Under the pieces are notes generated by a model. It did not search any database and was not told where the DNA came from. It saw only the letters and a program-made list of their open reading frames with translations. Shown here one piece after another: positions 1-8,857 of a stretch of 64,000 nucleotides of DNA. Positions within the stretch are counted from its first letter, which is position 1. Every line of letters begins with the position of its first letter. The DNA comes from Acetomicrobium hydrogeniformans ATCC BAA-1850. GTDB taxonomy: Bacteria > Synergistota > Synergistia > Synergistales > Acetomicrobiaceae. The translations under genes and the position numbers were made by a program. The DNA is taken from contig NZ_ACJX03000001.1 in NCBI RefSeq assembly GCF_000160455.2, forward strand, positions 1,622,001 through 1,686,000, written 5' to 3'.

Positions 1-1
1 G

Positions 2-556
2 CTCTGCGACAAATTAAAACGAAGACACCCCCATGTATTCGGAGATCTCAAGGTTCGAGATAGCGAAGAGGTGAGACGGAATTGGGATATGATAAAATTG
101 CAGGAGCGGGAGTCCAAAAAAGAGGAGCCCTCTCGACTTACGGGTATCCCCAGATCAATGCCGGCGCTTCTAAGGGCATATGCCATTCAAGAGCGAGCTG
201 CGAAGACGGGCTTTGACTGGGAGAAGGGTAATTTGGATCCCATTTGGTCTAAAATAGACGAAGAGATTCGTGAGCTTCGCAAAGCTTTAGATGAGGGCAA
301 TGCTGGAGAGGTTAAGGAAGAGATTGGAGATTTGCTCTTTGCCGTGGTTAATTTATCAAGACACATTGGAGTGAATCCCGAAGAGGCCCTTCAAGGGGCA
401 AATGAAAAATTTTCCGCCAGGTTTAGGTTTATCGAGGAATCTGTGGAGGGAAAGGGAAGAAGTTTTGATGAATATTCGCTAGACGAACTGGAAACGCTTT
501 GGCAATCTGCGAAAAAAGCACAAAGGACCAAGGGGAGGCCAATTTTAGATGGATAA
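2..556 (+). CDS. mazG: MazG-type nucleoside triphosphate pyrophosphohydrolase (3' part, cut by window edge)
   Basis: MazG hydrolyses (d)NTPs to monophosphates plus pyrophosphate and helps clean the nucleotide pool. The frame is open from base 2, and the residues ahead of the first in-window start (GTG at 71) read KLKRRHPHVFGD...NWDMIK, the usual linker between the two MazG halves, so the true start lies upstream of the window. The C-terminal MazG domain shows the metal-binding helices DEEIRELRKAL and EEIGDLLFAVVNLSRH. The last 8 bases overlap the next gene, which suggests coupled translation. Assignment rests on visible motifs and is firm; only the 5' end is unknown. Confidence 0.9.
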   Translation, partial: LCDKLKRRHPHVFGDLKVRDSEEVRRNWDMIKLQERESKKEEPSRLTGIPRSMPALLRAYAIQERAAKTGFDWEKGNLDPIWSKIDEEIRELRKALDEGNAGEVKEEIGDLLFAVVNLSRHIGVNPEEALQGANEKFSARFRFIEESVEGKGRSFDEYSLDELETLWQSAKKAQRTKGRPILDG

Positions 557-2012
557 TAATGATATTAACCTGAGCGGCATTGACATATTTGGGGAGTCCA
601 TAAAGGGACAAAAGGGCGAAAAAAAGAAGGTATTAGTTACCGAGACCGTTTTAAGGGATGCCCATCAGTCCTTAATGGCAACCAGGATGCGGACAGAAGA
701 TATGCTGTCCGTGGCTGCCAAGATGGATGAGATTGGATATTACTCCTTCGAAATGTGGGGAGGGGCCACTTTTGATGCGGCCATGCGTTTCTTGAACGAA
801 GACCCCTGGGAGCGCTTGAGGGCGCTCAGACGGGTAGTTAAAAAAACTAAACTTCAAATGTTGCTGCGTGGCCAAAATATAGTGGGATATAAACACTATC
901 CTGACGATGTGGTGCGAGAATTTGTGAAGAGGGCTGTCGGTAACGGGCTGGATATCATAAGAGTTTTCGATGCCTTGAACGACCTTAGAAACATGGAAGT
1001 TGCAGCAGATCAAGTGAAGAAAGAGGGCGCTCATTTGCAGCTTTCCATTTGCTATACCATTTCGCCGGTCCATACATTGGAGTCCTTTGCACAGCTTGCA
1101 CTAGAAATGAAAGAGATGGGTGCGGATTCCATATGTATAAAGGACATGGCCGGGCTGTTGTCGCCAGTTGCTGCCTATCGCCTGGTAAAAGCCATAAAAG
1201 AAAAGTGCGATCTGCCTGTGCAAGTCCATACTCATTACACCAGCGGAATGGGATCCATGGCGTATCTTGCTGCGATTTTGGCAGGGGCTGACGTAGTCGA
1301 TTGTGCTATTTCGCCTTTTTCCATGGGCACAAGCCAGCCTCCGACCGAATCCCTTGTGGCTTCTTTGAAGGATTCCATATACGATACCGGAATAGAACTT
1401 CAGGATCTGGTGCCTATAGCCAATCACTTCAAAGAGGTAAGAAAGAAAAACGAAGACCTAATCGTAGGCTTGACCGGAGTGGACATCAATGTCCTCATCT
1501 ACCAAATTCCCGGGGGCATGTATTCGAATCTGGTAAGCCAGCTTAAGGAACAGAATGCTTTGGATAAACTCGATTCAGTTCTGAAGGAAGTTCCTAAGGT
1601 TCGTCAGGAGATGGGATATCCTCCTCTGGTTACCCCTACAAGCCAGATCGTCGGAACTCAAGCCACGCTGAACGTATTGGTAGGAAAAAGGTGGCATATG
1701 GTTCCAAATGAAGTTAAAATGTACTTCCTGGGCTACTATGGCAAGCCCCCTGCGCCGGTTGACCCTGAAGTGGCGAAGAAGGTCATTGGCGAAGAAAAGC
1801 CCATAACATGCAGACCTGGAGAGATTTTGCCGCCCGGTTTGGAGGAAGCCCGCAAGGCCGTAGAACCATGGATATTGCAACCGGAAGACGTTTTGAGCTA
1901 TGCTTTATTTCCAAACGTGGCCAAGGATTTTCTGATGAGAAAATTCGCCAGGACCTTAAAAAGGGATGTAGGGTTTGAGGATGTTATCGAAGGAGTAGCC
2001 TACCCTGTATAG
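549..2012 (+). CDS. Biotin-dependent carboxyltransferase subunit (oxaloacetate decarboxylase alpha / pyruvate carboxylase B type) without biotinyl domain
   Basis: The 487-residue protein is a DRE-TIM carboxyltransferase. Visible signatures are TVLRDAHQS (33-41, metal Asp37), CIKDMAG (Lys198, the lysine that is carboxylated in this family) and QVHTHYTSG (226-233, metal histidines). The PYC/OADA domain fills the C-terminal part. There is no C-terminal MKM biotin-attachment motif, so the protein must act with a separate carrier, as in the 5S subunit of transcarboxylase. Substrate could be oxaloacetate, pyruvate or methylmalonyl-CoA; the sequence alone does not decide. No membrane decarboxylase subunit or carrier lies nearby. 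Start ATG at 549 has AAGGGGAGG upstream. Confidence 0.85.
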   Translation: MDNNDINLSGIDIFGESIKGQKGEKKKVLVTETVLRDAHQSLMATRMRTEDMLSVAAKMDEIGYYSFEMWGGATFDAAMRFLNEDPWERLRALRRVVKKTKLQMLLRGQNIVGYKHYPDDVVREFVKRAVGNGLDIIRVFDALNDLRNMEVAADQVKKEGAHLQLSICYTISPVHTLESFAQLALEMKEMGADSICIKDMAGLLSPVAAYRLVKAIKEKCDLPVQVHTHYTSGMGSMAYLAAILAGADVVDCAISPFSMGTSQPPTESLVASLKDSIYDTGIELQDLVPIANHFKEVRKKNEDLIVGLTGVDINVLIYQIPGGMYSNLVSQLKEQNALDKLDSVLKEVPKVRQEMGYPPLVTPTSQIVGTQATLNVLVGKRWHMVPNEVKMYFLGYYGKPPAPVDPEVAKKVIGEEKPITCRPGEILPPGLEEARKAVEPWILQPEDVLSYALFPNVAKDFLMRKFARTLKRDVGFEDVIEGVAYPV

Positions 2013-2050
2013 GGTTATATTTGATGCGTAAGAAGGAGGAAATATCGATC

Positions 2051-2293
2051 ATGACTCAAGTGCAAAAGGACATAACTGATGTTATAGAGAAAGATATAAG
2101 GCCGGCTCTGGTGTCTCACGGAGGAGACATAGAATTCGTAGGCTACGATGAAGCCGAAAAGAAGGTTATGGTGCGGCTCACGGGGGCTTGTGGAGGATGC
2201 CCCTTTGCCAGGGAAACTTTGAGATTTCAAGTTGAGAACGTCTTGAAAGATCGCCTTCCGGACATCGTGGCGTCCGTGGAAAGCGTTCAATAA
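2051..2293 (+). CDS. NifU-like C-terminal domain protein (Fe-S scaffold/carrier)
   Basis: An 80-residue protein matching the stand-alone NifU C-terminal domain, which binds a labile Fe-S cluster between two subunits and passes it to apoproteins. The diagnostic CxxC is ACGGCPF (Cys47, Cys50), preceded by the usual SHGGDIEFV stretch. Start ATG 2051 is chosen over upstream in-frame codons because AAGGAGGA at 2033-2040 sits 10 bases before it. It follows the carboxyltransferase closely and precedes phoH. No other Fe-S assembly gene is in the window. Confidence 0.88.
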   Translation: MTQVQKDITDVIEKDIRPALVSHGGDIEFVGYDEAEKKVMVRLTGACGGCPFARETLRFQVENVLKDRLPDIVASVESVQ

Positions 2294-2322
2294 GATAAGG
2301 GGAGGGAATTCATTCATCGTTG

Positions 2323-3348
2323 ATGAGTTCTTCGAGTTCTAAAGGTGAGGCTACCAGTCGCGAAGAATCCAGGCCCGAAATCCTCGTGGTGGCGGACGAA
2401 AGGGTTCTGGAGAAAATATTGGGCCAAAGGGACGAGAACATCAGGGCCGTGGAGGAGAGGTTTCCTGTTCGCATAACGGTGAGGGGAGACGAAATTCAAG
2501 TTCACGGTCCGGATATTGAAGTCGTCAAGCAGGTCGTAAAGTTCCTCGAACAGCTGGTGGAGGTTGCCGAAAAAGGTTACAGGCTTACTCCTGCCGAGGT
2601 CAAGTATGGAATGAACGTCATGACCGAAGGAGGTAAGGTCGACCTCCTTTCCATTTACGAGGAGATAATATATTTAACTTCACGGGGAAAACCGGTGAGA
2701 CCCCGGACAGCCGGGCAAAAAAAATACATAGAAGCGATCAAGCGTAATGATGTGGTGTTCGTCATAGGTCCCGCTGGTACTGGCAAAACATATCTTGCGG
2801 TGGCTATGGCGGTAGCTGCCCTTAAAGCCTCTGCCATAAGCAGGATAGTCTTGGTGCGGCCTGTGGTGGAAGCGGGAGAAAGGCTGGGTTTTTTGCCTGG
2901 AGACGTAAAAGAAAAGGTCGAGCCCTATTTGCGTCCGCTTTACGATGCCTTTTTCGACTTGCTCTCTCCGGAGCGATTTATGAAATATCTGGAAAAAAAT
3001 GTGATAGAATTGGCGCCATTGGCGTACATGCGCGGTAGAACTCTAAATGACAGCTTCATAATTTTGGATGAAGCGCAAAATACTACACCGGAGCAGATGA
3101 AAATGTTTCTCACGAGAATGGGCTTTGGCTCGAAGGTCGTAGTAACTGGAGATATAACGCAAATCGACTTACCTCCCGGGAAAGAGTCGGGTCTCAAGGT
3201 GGTGCAAAATGTCTTGGAGGGAGTTGCCGGGATAGAGTTCGTTTGGCTTACAAATTACGATGTCGTACGTCACGATATGGTGCAAAGGATAGTTGAGGCA
3301 TATGAAGTTTACGAGAAGAAAAGGGGGAACGATCAACAGTTATCCTAA
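2323..3348 (+). CDS. phoH: PhoH family ATPase
   Basis: PhoH-like cytoplasmic P-loop ATPase of 341 residues. It has an N-terminal KH-like region (about 20-90) and a PhoH ATPase domain with Walker A GPAGTGKT, the family block VRPVVEAGERLGFLPGD and Walker B-type ILDEAQNTTPEQMKMFLTRMG. The gene is classically linked to ybeY and pgpH and is thought to act in RNA metabolism, although its exact reaction is not settled. Start ATG 2323 follows GGGGAGGG; a TTG directly before it is also possible. The 3' end overlaps pgpH by 47 bases. Confidence 0.92.
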   Translation: MSSSSSKGEATSREESRPEILVVADERVLEKILGQRDENIRAVEERFPVRITVRGDEIQVHGPDIEVVKQVVKFLEQLVEVAEKGYRLTPAEVKYGMNVMTEGGKVDLLSIYEEIIYLTSRGKPVRPRTAGQKKYIEAIKRNDVVFVIGPAGTGKTYLAVAMAVAALKASAISRIVLVRPVVEAGERLGFLPGDVKEKVEPYLRPLYDAFFDLLSPERFMKYLEKNVIELAPLAYMRGRTLNDSFIILDEAQNTTPEQMKMFLTRMGFGSKVVVTGDITQIDLPPGKESGLKVVQNVLEGVAGIEFVWLTNYDVVRHDMVQRIVEAYEVYEKKRGNDQQLS

Positions 3349-5335
3349 AAAGGTAGCTGTTGCGTTAACTCGAGATTCGTTACGTTTAGAATGGTTTTTA
3401 CGCCTAATTGTAATTACTGTTGCGGGGATATTGCTCTTTTGGGGATGGAAGCTGGATGTGGCCAGCAAGGGCTTCAAGGTAGGCTCTCCATCCCCAAGGG
3501 ATTATTATGTCCTCTCCGATGTCGCTTATGTGGACGAGGCGGTCACCGAGCAATTAAGGGAAAGCCAGGCTTCAAGGGTTCTGGGGGTGGTCGTCCATGA
3601 CGTTTCTCTTCTTCCCATTGTAAAGACCGTACTTGAAGAGATAGATAAGTCCTCTACGTGGCTTTATTTTCCGCAGGGGCTGGCAGATATATTGAACACC
3701 ATGCCTGCTCAGAAACGAGAAGTGGTCTTGGGCGTTACCCGCGATCTGGGGCTTCGGCTCATGGTCTTTAACGGAGACATCTTTGACGGTAATGATCTCA
3801 AGCTGGATCTTTGGAGGTATTTATCGGATACCGATTTATCCATAGCAGATCAGAACATAGTCTATCAAATACTTAGCTATCTCCTTGATTTGGCGGTAAA
3901 GGTTGACGCAGAGGCGACTTCTCTGGTTCGGGAGTTTTATCGGTCAGGCATCGATCCGATAGAGAGGTTGCTTCAACCCGGAACGTTGTTAGTCAAAAAA
4001 GGAGATGTCATAACTCCGGAGATTGCCGAGATCCTAAAATCTCAAGGGTATTTGGAGGAGCGTTTTCCCTGGATGCAGCTTCTCCTGTCGCTTTTTATCG
4101 TCTTTCTTTGGACTTTCTTGCACAGGTATACGGAGCTTCGGGAATGGAGGGAAACCTCGGCCAGAAAGATGACTTATTTCGTCACCCTCCTGCTCCTGGC
4201 TTGGATATTGCAGTTTGGTATGGCAAGAGTAAATCACTTTTGCATCGGGCTTGGCATTTTGCCTATCGTGGGGTTAAGCTACATGACAATGCCCTTTATA
4301 AGTGCGATGTATCTGGGTTTAAGCGGTGGATTACTGGGCGTAATGGTGAGTTCCTCTAACAGTTTTACTTACTTATATGCCATGTTACCCGTAGTGCTGA
4401 TCACCGTGTTAGCCCATGCCTTGTTCAAAGATAAGCCGACAACGCGGGGGAAGGCCCTTTTAAGGATTCTTACTGTTGGCCTTGGAGCCATGGCCTTATG
4501 GTTTGTGTTCATAGGAGTCTTCTACAATGTCCCCACGGCCAAAGAAACCTTGATTATACTGATAGCGATTTTTATTTTGAGCGGAGCCTTCGTATTGTTG
4601 TTGCCCCTTTTCGAAGGCATATTTGATGTCGTATCTCCAATTAGGTTGATGGAATTGACCCATCCCAGCAATCCCTTGCTCAAAAGGTTGCAAATTGAGG
4701 CTCCGGGTACGTATCATCATGTCATGACGGTGAGTACATTGGCCGAAGCGGCAGCAGAGAGGATAGGGGCAAACGCCCTCTTGGTCAGAGGCGGGGCATA
4801 CTATCACGATATAGGGAAGCTTAAAAGGCCTCATTATTTCATAGAAAATCAAATAGAGGGAGAAAATGTCCACGACACCTTGTCTCCTTCTATTTCAGCC
4901 TTGGTGATACTCTCTCATGTTCAAGATGGGGTTAATCTGGCCAAGGAGTATGGGTTGCCCAGCGCAATGATAGACTTTATCACCGAACATCACGGCACGA
5001 CCTGTTTGTCCTATTTTTATAATAGGGCAAAGGAAAGAGAGGAACATGTTGAGAGAGATCAGTACTGTTATCCCGGCCCCAAGCCACGCTCGAAGGAAAC
5101 TGCCTTGCTTATGCTGGCAGACTCGACTGAAGCGGCAGTCCGTGCTTTGGGTTCCTCGGTTCTTAACGTTCCTGCTTTGAACGATGCCATACGACAGGTA
5201 ATAGAGGTCAAAAAAAAGGAAGGACAGCTTGACGAGGTGGACTTGACGATGAGAGATCTTAACGACATACAGCAGGCCTTTGTCAAGACGTTGATGTCAA
5301 TGTATCATACTAGACAAATTAAAGAAAGAAAATAG
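3302..5335 (+). CDS. pgpH: 7TMR-HDED membrane HD-domain phosphohydrolase (PgpH/YqfF family, c-di-AMP phosphodiesterase)
   Basis: A 677-residue membrane protein with one N-terminal transmembrane helix (about 31-50), a large extracytoplasmic 7TMR-HDED region (to about 250), a cluster of hydrophobic helices, and a cytoplasmic HD domain (about 465-640) with the metal motif YHDIGKL and a downstream FITEHHGT. Characterised relatives degrade c-di-AMP to pApA. ATG 3302 lies inside phoH, giving a translationally coupled phoH-pgpH-ybeY arrangement that is conserved in many Gram-positive and related bacteria. A TTG three codons upstream is less likely. Confidence 0.88.
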   Translation: MKFTRRKGGTINSYPKKVAVALTRDSLRLEWFLRLIVITVAGILLFWGWKLDVASKGFKVGSPSPRDYYVLSDVAYVDEAVTEQLRESQASRVLGVVVHDVSLLPIVKTVLEEIDKSSTWLYFPQGLADILNTMPAQKREVVLGVTRDLGLRLMVFNGDIFDGNDLKLDLWRYLSDTDLSIADQNIVYQILSYLLDLAVKVDAEATSLVREFYRSGIDPIERLLQPGTLLVKKGDVITPEIAEILKSQGYLEERFPWMQLLLSLFIVFLWTFLHRYTELREWRETSARKMTYFVTLLLLAWILQFGMARVNHFCIGLGILPIVGLSYMTMPFISAMYLGLSGGLLGVMVSSSNSFTYLYAMLPVVLITVLAHALFKDKPTTRGKALLRILTVGLGAMALWFVFIGVFYNVPTAKETLIILIAIFILSGAFVLLLPLFEGIFDVVSPIRLMELTHPSNPLLKRLQIEAPGTYHHVMTVSTLAEAAAERIGANALLVRGGAYYHDIGKLKRPHYFIENQIEGENVHDTLSPSISALVILSHVQDGVNLAKEYGLPSAMIDFITEHHGTTCLSYFYNRAKEREEHVERDQYCYPGPKPRSKETALLMLADSTEAAVRALGSSVLNVPALNDAIRQVIEVKKKEGQLDEVDLTMRDLNDIQQAFVKTLMSMYHTRQIKERK

Positions 5336-5351
5336 TGGAGGAGGGGCAGGG

Positions 5352-5852
5352 TTGAACATCAATTTAGACGTCAACGATGAAGAATTGCGCGACTTTGAAA
5401 TTACCGATAAAATGCTAGAAGAATTCAAGGGACTGTCTGATAAAATTATAAGCCAAGAACTGAGGACCTCACGCCTTGACCCTCATGTATCAATAGAGAT
5501 ATCTTTGACTCTTCTTGGGCCGGAAAGGATGCAGGAATTGAACAAAAGGCATCGAGGTATAGACGAACCGACGGATGTCCTGTCCTTTCCTTTGTGGGAA
5601 GAAGAGGGAACCTTTTGCATGCCGGAAGAAATTGCAGGCGAGGTGTCCTTGGGAGATATCGTAATATGTCCCTATGTAGTTGCGGAAAATGCCCGTGTTT
5701 TGGGGAAAAACCCCGAGGAAGAACTTAAGTTGATCTATGTGCACGGGTTGCTGCATCTGTTGGGGTATGATCATGCTACGCTGGAAGAAGAGGCTATAAT
5801 GTGGAAAAAACAAGAGGAATATTTAATAACAAATAGGGAGGGCGATATTTAA
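5352..5852 (+). CDS. ybeY: Endoribonuclease YbeY (16S rRNA maturation)
   Basis: Single-strand endoribonuclease of 166 residues involved in 16S rRNA 3'-end processing and ribosome quality control. The metal signature HGLLHLLGYDH supplies His131, His135 and His141, and the conserved EPTDVLSFP block (72-80) is present. The N-terminus is slightly longer than typical. TTG start at 5352 is preceded by a strong GGAGGAGGGG. It sits between pgpH and a CorC-like gene with almost no gap, as expected for this conserved cluster. Confidence 0.92.
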   Translation: MNINLDVNDEELRDFEITDKMLEEFKGLSDKIISQELRTSRLDPHVSIEISLTLLGPERMQELNKRHRGIDEPTDVLSFPLWEEEGTFCMPEEIAGEVSLGDIVICPYVVAENARVLGKNPEEELKLIYVHGLLHLLGYDHATLEEEAIMWKKQEEYLITNREGDI

Positions 5853-5853
5853 G

Positions 5854-7161
5854 GTGGATACCGACCTGCCTAGTAGTATCTATTTGTTGGTCTTTTGTTT
5901 AGTGCTATCGGCAATTTTTTCGGCTTCGGAGACGTCGATTACCGCGACAGGCAGAGGTAAGCTGCTTGCCATAAGGGAAAAGAGGCCTGCCGGAAGAGCC
6001 AAGGCAATATCTTGGTTAATCGAAGATATTCATCGCGCTCTAACGGTTACGCTGATAGGCAACAATTTGGTGAATATTGCGGCTAGTGCTGTTGCCACCT
6101 CGGTCGCCGTATATTTTTTCGGCGATAAGGGCTTGCCCATCGCTATTCTTCTAATGACCTTCATTATTCTGATATTCGGCGAAATATTGCCGAAGACTCT
6201 AGCCATTACCCATGCGGAAAAGGCTGTCGTTTTTTTCTTGCCCTTTTTGAGGTTTGTTTGGTTGATACTTTCCCCCTTAGTCTGGCTCGTAACACTTATA
6301 ACGAAAATTCTTGGGAAGATGATTCATCTCGATCTCTCTTTACAACGAGCGTTCATAACCAGAGAAGACATTGAAGAAATGCTCAAGATAGGCGAGGAAT
6401 CGGGGGCTATTGAGGACGATGAAAGGAGAATGATAAAGGGCATCATCTCCTTTGAGGATACGAGGGCATATCAAGTCATGGTCCCTAGGATGGACATGGT
6501 TGCCATACCCGATATGACTACGGTAGGAGGGTCTATCGAGACCTTTCGCCAGTACGGACATTCCCGAGTCCCCGTATACGAAGGAGATATCGATCATATA
6601 AAGGGCATACTGTATGTAAAGGATATCATCATGCCCTTATATAACGGAAACTACGACGATGCCGTGATCAATTATATTCGAGAAGCTCTTTTTGTTCCCG
6701 AGAGCATCAAGATTAGCGATCTCTTCGACATCATGAGGAGCAAGAGAGTTCATATGGCCATACTGGTCGACGAGTACGGCGGCACTGCCGGGCTGATAAC
6801 CATGGAGGACTTGTTGGAAGAAATCGTAGGTGAGATACAGGACGAATATGATACAGAGGTTCCTCCCATTTATAAAGAATCCGAGGGCATATATATTGTG
6901 GATGGGTTGGTGAATTTGGAGGACCTGAGCGAATATCTGGACTACCCCTTCGAATGCGAAGACGCCGACAGCGTGGCCGGTTTTGTGTTAAGTCACTTCG
7001 GAAGGTTTCCTGTCCCAAGGGAGTCCTTTATTTACGGAGAATGGAACATCGAGGTTATGGAGGTCGACCAACATAGGGTTAAAAGACTCAGGTTCAGTAA
7101 AGTTCATATCCCCTCCAATGAGTCGGAGAGGGATGAATACCAAGAAGATAGAGATGCTTAA
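5854..7161 (+). CDS. CNNM/CorC family membrane protein (DUF21 + CBS pair + CorC_HlyC domain)
   Basis: A 435-residue protein with four hydrophobic segments in a DUF21 domain (about 1-185), a tandem CBS pair (about 200-335, including HSRVPVYEGDIDHIKGILYVKD) and a C-terminal CorC_HlyC domain (about 345-425). Relatives are linked to Mg2+/Co2+ transport or homeostasis; older annotation as hemolysin is not supported by anything here. GTG start at 5854 lies one base after the ybeY stop, with GGGAGGG upstream. Substrate is unproven. Confidence 0.85.
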   Translation: MDTDLPSSIYLLVFCLVLSAIFSASETSITATGRGKLLAIREKRPAGRAKAISWLIEDIHRALTVTLIGNNLVNIAASAVATSVAVYFFGDKGLPIAILLMTFIILIFGEILPKTLAITHAEKAVVFFLPFLRFVWLILSPLVWLVTLITKILGKMIHLDLSLQRAFITREDIEEMLKIGEESGAIEDDERRMIKGIISFEDTRAYQVMVPRMDMVAIPDMTTVGGSIETFRQYGHSRVPVYEGDIDHIKGILYVKDIIMPLYNGNYDDAVINYIREALFVPESIKISDLFDIMRSKRVHMAILVDEYGGTAGLITMEDLLEEIVGEIQDEYDTEVPPIYKESEGIYIVDGLVNLEDLSEYLDYPFECEDADSVAGFVLSHFGRFPVPRESFIYGEWNIEVMEVDQHRVKRLRFSKVHIPSNESERDEYQEDRDA

Positions 7162-7186
7162 ATTTTATCGAGTGGGCATCGTTTGA

Positions 7187-7900
7187 TTGGCAATCATGAG
7201 ACAGGGTTTCTATAAGTTGACGGGGGTCGTCCTGAAAAGACATGAGACGAGCGAGGGCGATATTAGGCTATATAACCTTTTTAGAGATTTTGGTCCCCAG
7301 TGGATCTTAGCTCCCGGAGCTGCCCGGGGCAGGAGGCGTTTTGGTGGAGCTACAGAACCTTTAATTTGGGGTCATTTCAGCTGTTACAAAAGCCCTAAGC
7401 AGCTTTATTTGCGGGACATAGAGGTCAAGGAAGATCATTGGAACATCAGGTCAAATCCCGACAAGCTGGAGAGGGCCATGATTTGGGCCAATCTTCTGAC
7501 AAAGTACTTGCTGCCGCTACAACCTTGCAACGAAGTAATGGCTGTTTTTTACGATTCTCTATGTCTCTTGGAAGGGGATATAGACGAGAGTATGATAGAA
7601 TGGCGTTTCCTTTACAGATGGATGAAAAAATGGGGATTGGCACCGGAGCTCATCAGGTGCGCTTCTTGTGGGAAAGAAGTCACGACCGCCTATTGGGACG
7701 GAGATGTCGTTTTCTGCGAGGAATGTCGCTCTAATAAAGACGAGTTGATCATTCCCAAAGAGGAGTTGCGTGAAATGGTTTTTGCCTTCGCCCTTCCCCG
7801 CGAAAGTCTGGTCCGATGGATTCAACGGGTAGAGCTAAGGGCCAATTACGTGGTTTATAATAGAAAGCTCAGGGATATATTGAGGTTGAGTTTGGCATAA
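7187..7900 (+). CDS. recO: DNA repair protein RecO
   Basis: RecO (237 residues) mediates RecA loading on SSB-coated DNA in the RecFOR pathway. The N-terminal OB fold (YKLTGVVLKRHETSEGDIRLY) is followed by a helical domain carrying a zinc finger, Cys158-x2-Cys161 and Cys177-x2-Cys180 (CASCG...CEECR). The start is uncertain: TTG 7187 has a weak GTGGG 10 bases upstream, while ATG 7196 has no clear ribosome site. Position between corC and glyQ is the common recO-glyQ-glyS order. Confidence 0.88.
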   Translation: MAIMRQGFYKLTGVVLKRHETSEGDIRLYNLFRDFGPQWILAPGAARGRRRFGGATEPLIWGHFSCYKSPKQLYLRDIEVKEDHWNIRSNPDKLERAMIWANLLTKYLLPLQPCNEVMAVFYDSLCLLEGDIDESMIEWRFLYRWMKKWGLAPELIRCASCGKEVTTAYWDGDVVFCEECRSNKDELIIPKEELREMVFAFALPRESLVRWIQRVELRANYVVYNRKLRDILRLSLA

Positions 7901-7949
7901 GGTTATCTTCAGAACTTTCAATTTTTAATAGGGATGGGAGGAATCTGAT

Positions 7950-8837
7950 GTGAACCTCCAAGAGGTCATCTTTAGATTGGAGCGATTTTGGGCTTCACAA
8001 GGTTGCGTTATTCAGCAACCCTACGATATTGAAGTTGGGGCTGGCACGATGAACCCCGCAACTACTTTGAGAGTTTTGGGTCCTGAGCCCTGGAGGGTTG
8101 CCTACGTGGAACCCTGCAGAAGGCCTACTGATGGTCGTTATGGCGAAAACCCCAACAGGTTGCAGCACTATTACCAGTATCAAGTAATAATTCAACCTGC
8201 CCCTGAAGACATACAGGAGATATATCTCCAGAGCTTGGAGGCGCTTGGTATCGACCCCGCGGAACACGATATTAGATTTGTCGAGGATGACTGGGAATCC
8301 CCCACCATTGGAGCATGGGGATTGGGTTGGGAAGTTTGGCTCGATGGCATGGAGATCACGCAATTTACATATTTTCAGCAAGTTGGCGGAATAGATATGG
8401 ACATCGTTCCCGCTGAGATCACTTACGGAATTGAGCGTATAGCCATGTTCGTTCAAAAAGTCGACAGCTTGTTCGATTTACGCTGGGTTGACGAAATTAC
8501 CTATGGAGACATACATCATAGAGGGGAAGTCGAGCATTCAATATACAACTTTGACGAAGCCGATGTAGATATGCTTTTTAAGTTGTTCAATATGTATGAA
8601 GCCGAAGCGAAACGTCTAATAGAAAAAGGATTGGTACTTCCGGCTTACGACTACGTTTTAAAATGCTCTCATACATTTAATCTGTTGGATGCAAGAAATG
8701 CAATAAGCATCACTCAGAGGACCGGCTTTATCAGCAGAGTAAGGGCTATCGCTTCTTTATGTTGCCAGGGGTATCTCGAACAACGCAGAGCTGCAGGTTA
8801 TCCGCTTATGAAGAAGTTTGCGCGAGTTAATCCTTAA
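7950..8837 (+). CDS. glyQ: Glycyl-tRNA synthetase alpha subunit
   Basis: Catalytic subunit (295 residues, normal length) of the heterotetrameric alpha2beta2 bacterial glycyl-tRNA synthetase. Strongly conserved blocks are [36 protein letters not shown] and [19 protein letters not shown], with the class II core continuing through [16 protein letters not shown] start at 7950 follows GGGAGG. glyS follows after 20 bases, so the two subunits are co-expressed. The window also holds one of the enzyme's substrates, tRNA-Gly(CCC), at 46847. Confidence 0.96.
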   Translation: MNLQEVIFRLERFWASQGCVIQQPYDIEVGAGTMNPATTLRVLGPEPWRVAYVEPCRRPTDGRYGENPNRLQHYYQYQVIIQPAPEDIQEIYLQSLEALGIDPAEHDIRFVEDDWESPTIGAWGLGWEVWLDGMEITQFTYFQQVGGIDMDIVPAEITYGIERIAMFVQKVDSLFDLRWVDEITYGDIHHRGEVEHSIYNFDEADVDMLFKLFNMYEAEAKRLIEKGLVLPAYDYVLKCSHTFNLLDARNAISITQRTGFISRVRAIASLCCQGYLEQRRAAGYPLMKKFARVNP

Positions 8838-8857
8838 TTAGTCGGGAGGATCGGGAG

